Assembly (NCBI GenBank): GCA_021414185.1 | Contig: JAIOOZ010000384.1 | Span: forward strand, 1-12,724 | Source: Betaproteobacteria bacterium | GTDB lineage: Bacteria > Pseudomonadota > Gammaproteobacteria > Burkholderiales > SG8-41 | Reading direction: 5' to 3' | DNA: 12,724 nt | Shown here: positions 11,874 through 12,724 of the stretch, one piece after another | How positions within the stretch are numbered: position 1 is the first letter of the stretch | How the letters are laid out: every line of letters starts with the position of its first letter | Notes under the pieces: model-generated | Seen by the model: the letters and a program-made list of their open reading frames with translations, nothing else | What the model was told of the DNA's origin: nothing | Database searches by the model: none | Made by a program: the position numbers and the translations under genes

Positions 11874-12724
11874 CGCAAACCGACCCGATCTCACCGTAGG
11901 CGTTCTGGGTACCGGCGCGATGGGCCGCGGTATCGTGCAGGTCGCCGCTGCCGGCGGCATGCAGGTATTGATGATGGACACGCGGGCCGGCGCTGCCGAT
12001 GAAGCGCGCGATTTCATCGCCAAGATGCTCACCCGTGCCGTCGAAAAAGGCAGCATGAGCAAAGAAGATGCGGCGGCCGCCACGGCGCGCATCAAAGTCA
12101 GCATGAGCAAAGAAGATGCGGCGGCCGCCACGGCGCGCATCAAAGTCGTGAATACCCTGGCCGAATTCAAACCGTGCCACGTCGTTATCGAAGCGGTGGT
12201 CGAAAACCTCGACGTCAAACGCCAGGTATTCGGCGAACTCGAAAATATCGTGGCACCGGACTGCATACTGGTTTCCAACACTTCGTCGATGTCGGTGACC
12301 AGCATCGCCGCAAAACTGAAGACGCCGCAGCGCTTTGCCGGCTTCCATTTTTTCAATCCGGTGCCGCTGATGCGGCTGGTCGAAGTCATTTCCGGGCTGC
12401 TGACCGAAGAATGGGTATGCGAAGCGCTGGTCACCATCGGCAAGCGCATGACGCGCGAACCGGTGCGTTGCACCGATGCGCCGGGTTTTCTCGTCAACCA
12501 GGTCGGCCGCGGTTTCTCGCTTGAAGCGACCCATCTGGTCGATGAAGGCATTTCGACTTTTGTCGATGTCGACCGCGTGATGCGCGATGTCGGCGGCTTT
12601 CGCATGGGGCCGTTCGAATTGATGGAGTTGACCGGGCTGGATGTGACGCAGCCGGCGTCGAACCTGATTTACAACCAGTTTTTCCAGGAACCACGCTACC
12701 GGCCAAGTCTGATCATGCAATCAC
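11863..12724 (+). CDS. 3-hydroxyacyl-CoA dehydrogenase, NAD-dependent (3' end beyond window)
   Basis: The first 287 codons of an enzyme oxidising 3-hydroxyacyl-CoA to 3-oxoacyl-CoA with NAD. The Rossmann loop GTGAMG is residues 16-21. The catalytic pair is H162 (GFHFFNP) and E174 (LVEV), 12 apart as in characterised enzymes, with N212 in FLVNQ 50 residues after the histidine. The later MGPFELMELTGLDV and F-Q-E-P-R-Y-R-P-S blocks resemble the longer PaaH-type proteins of about 500 residues, so a second C-terminal domain probably lies outside the window. An AAGGA site (11854-11858) precedes ATG 11863. Residues 64-79 are repeated exactly as 80-95, adding 16 residues to the hairpin region of the NAD domain; the frame is preserved and the catalytic spacing downstream is normal. 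Fatty-acid or phenylacetate-type beta-oxidation is plausible from context. Confidence 0.93.
   Translation, partial: MKFDANRPDLTVGVLGTGAMGRGIVQVAAAGGMQVLMMDTRAGAADEARDFIAKMLTRAVEKGSMSKEDAAAATARIKVSMSKEDAAAATARIKVVNTLAEFKPCHVVIEAVVENLDVKRQVFGELENIVAPDCILVSNTSSMSVTSIAAKLKTPQRFAGFHFFNPVPLMRLVEVISGLLTEEWVCEALVTIGKRMTREPVRCTDAPGFLVNQVGRGFSLEATHLVDEGISTFVDVDRVMRDVGGFRMGPFELMELTGLDVTQPASNLIYNQFFQEPRYRPSLIMQS
12052..12147 (+). repeat. Exact 48-bp tandem duplication inside the dehydrogenase gene
   Basis: Bases 12052-12099 and 12100-12147 are identical and adjacent, and the preceding C is shared as well. The period of 48 keeps the frame, so 16 residues (SMSKEDAAAATARIKV) occur twice in a row. The lack of a single silent difference between the copies indicates a very recent event, or an assembly artefact. 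Confidence 0.95.

Noticed and set aside
11554..12720. Long minus-strand open frame (388 codons) with an internal repeat DFDARRGGRRIFFAHA
   Set aside because: It is antisense to the 3-hydroxyacyl-CoA dehydrogenase; its repeat is merely the mirror of the 48-bp duplication on the coding strand.

Overview
This window looks like a chromosomal stretch of a high-GC betaproteobacterium, most likely Burkholderiales (Alcaligenaceae/Comamonadaceae-like or an uncultured relative). Four genes of the Bug/TctC periplasmic solute-receptor family fall in under 13 kb, an expansion characteristic of that order. They alternate with CoA-ester enzymes, and codon use is strongly GC3-biased throughout. There is no tRNA, rRNA, insertion sequence, phage gene or CRISPR array. 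About 95% of the window is coding or decayed coding sequence, and no gene-free stretch exceeds about 265 bases.

Layout. (1) 1-1516, + strand: the 3' end of a Bug receptor gene, then a family III (CaiB/BaiF) CoA-transferase 22 bases later. (2) 1517-1780: a leader with an extended -10 promoter candidate and several inverted repeats. (3) 1781-6605, + strand, a tightly packed run: a broken DUF1178 zinc-ribbon gene, a universal stress protein, a 696-residue NDP-forming acyl-CoA synthetase, a small exported protein of unknown function and a PLP-dependent threonine dehydratase with an ACT-like tail. The last three have overlapping or nearly touching reading frames. (4) 6627-8574, - strand: two tandem full-length Bug receptors 4 bases apart, convergent with the dehydratase. 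(5) 8747-9805, + strand: a secreted six-bladed Kelch propeller, divergent from the Bug pair. (6) 9926-11699, + strand: a crotonase-fold (enoyl-CoA hydratase-like) protein, then a fourth Bug receptor. (7) 11863 to the end, + strand: the first 287 codons of a 3-hydroxyacyl-CoA dehydrogenase with its own extended -10 promoter candidate.

How the genes may work together (inference). The Bug proteins would capture small carboxylates in the periplasm. The CoA-transferase and NDP-forming synthetase would activate or de-activate acyl groups, the crotonase and 3-hydroxyacyl-CoA dehydrogenase would process acyl-CoA chains, and threonine dehydratase would supply 2-oxobutyrate, which leads to propionyl-CoA. 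No TctA/TctB membrane subunits are present, so the receptors are orphans here.

The points most worth a second look are an exact 48-bp in-frame tandem duplication inside the 3-hydroxyacyl-CoA dehydrogenase, the crotonase homologue lacking both canonical catalytic glutamates, the DUF1178 gene that has lost its conserved core and whose upstream frame now reads into the stress-protein gene, and the coupled synthetase / exported protein / threonine dehydratase unit. I did not find convincing evidence of a wholly new defence, mobile or RNA system.
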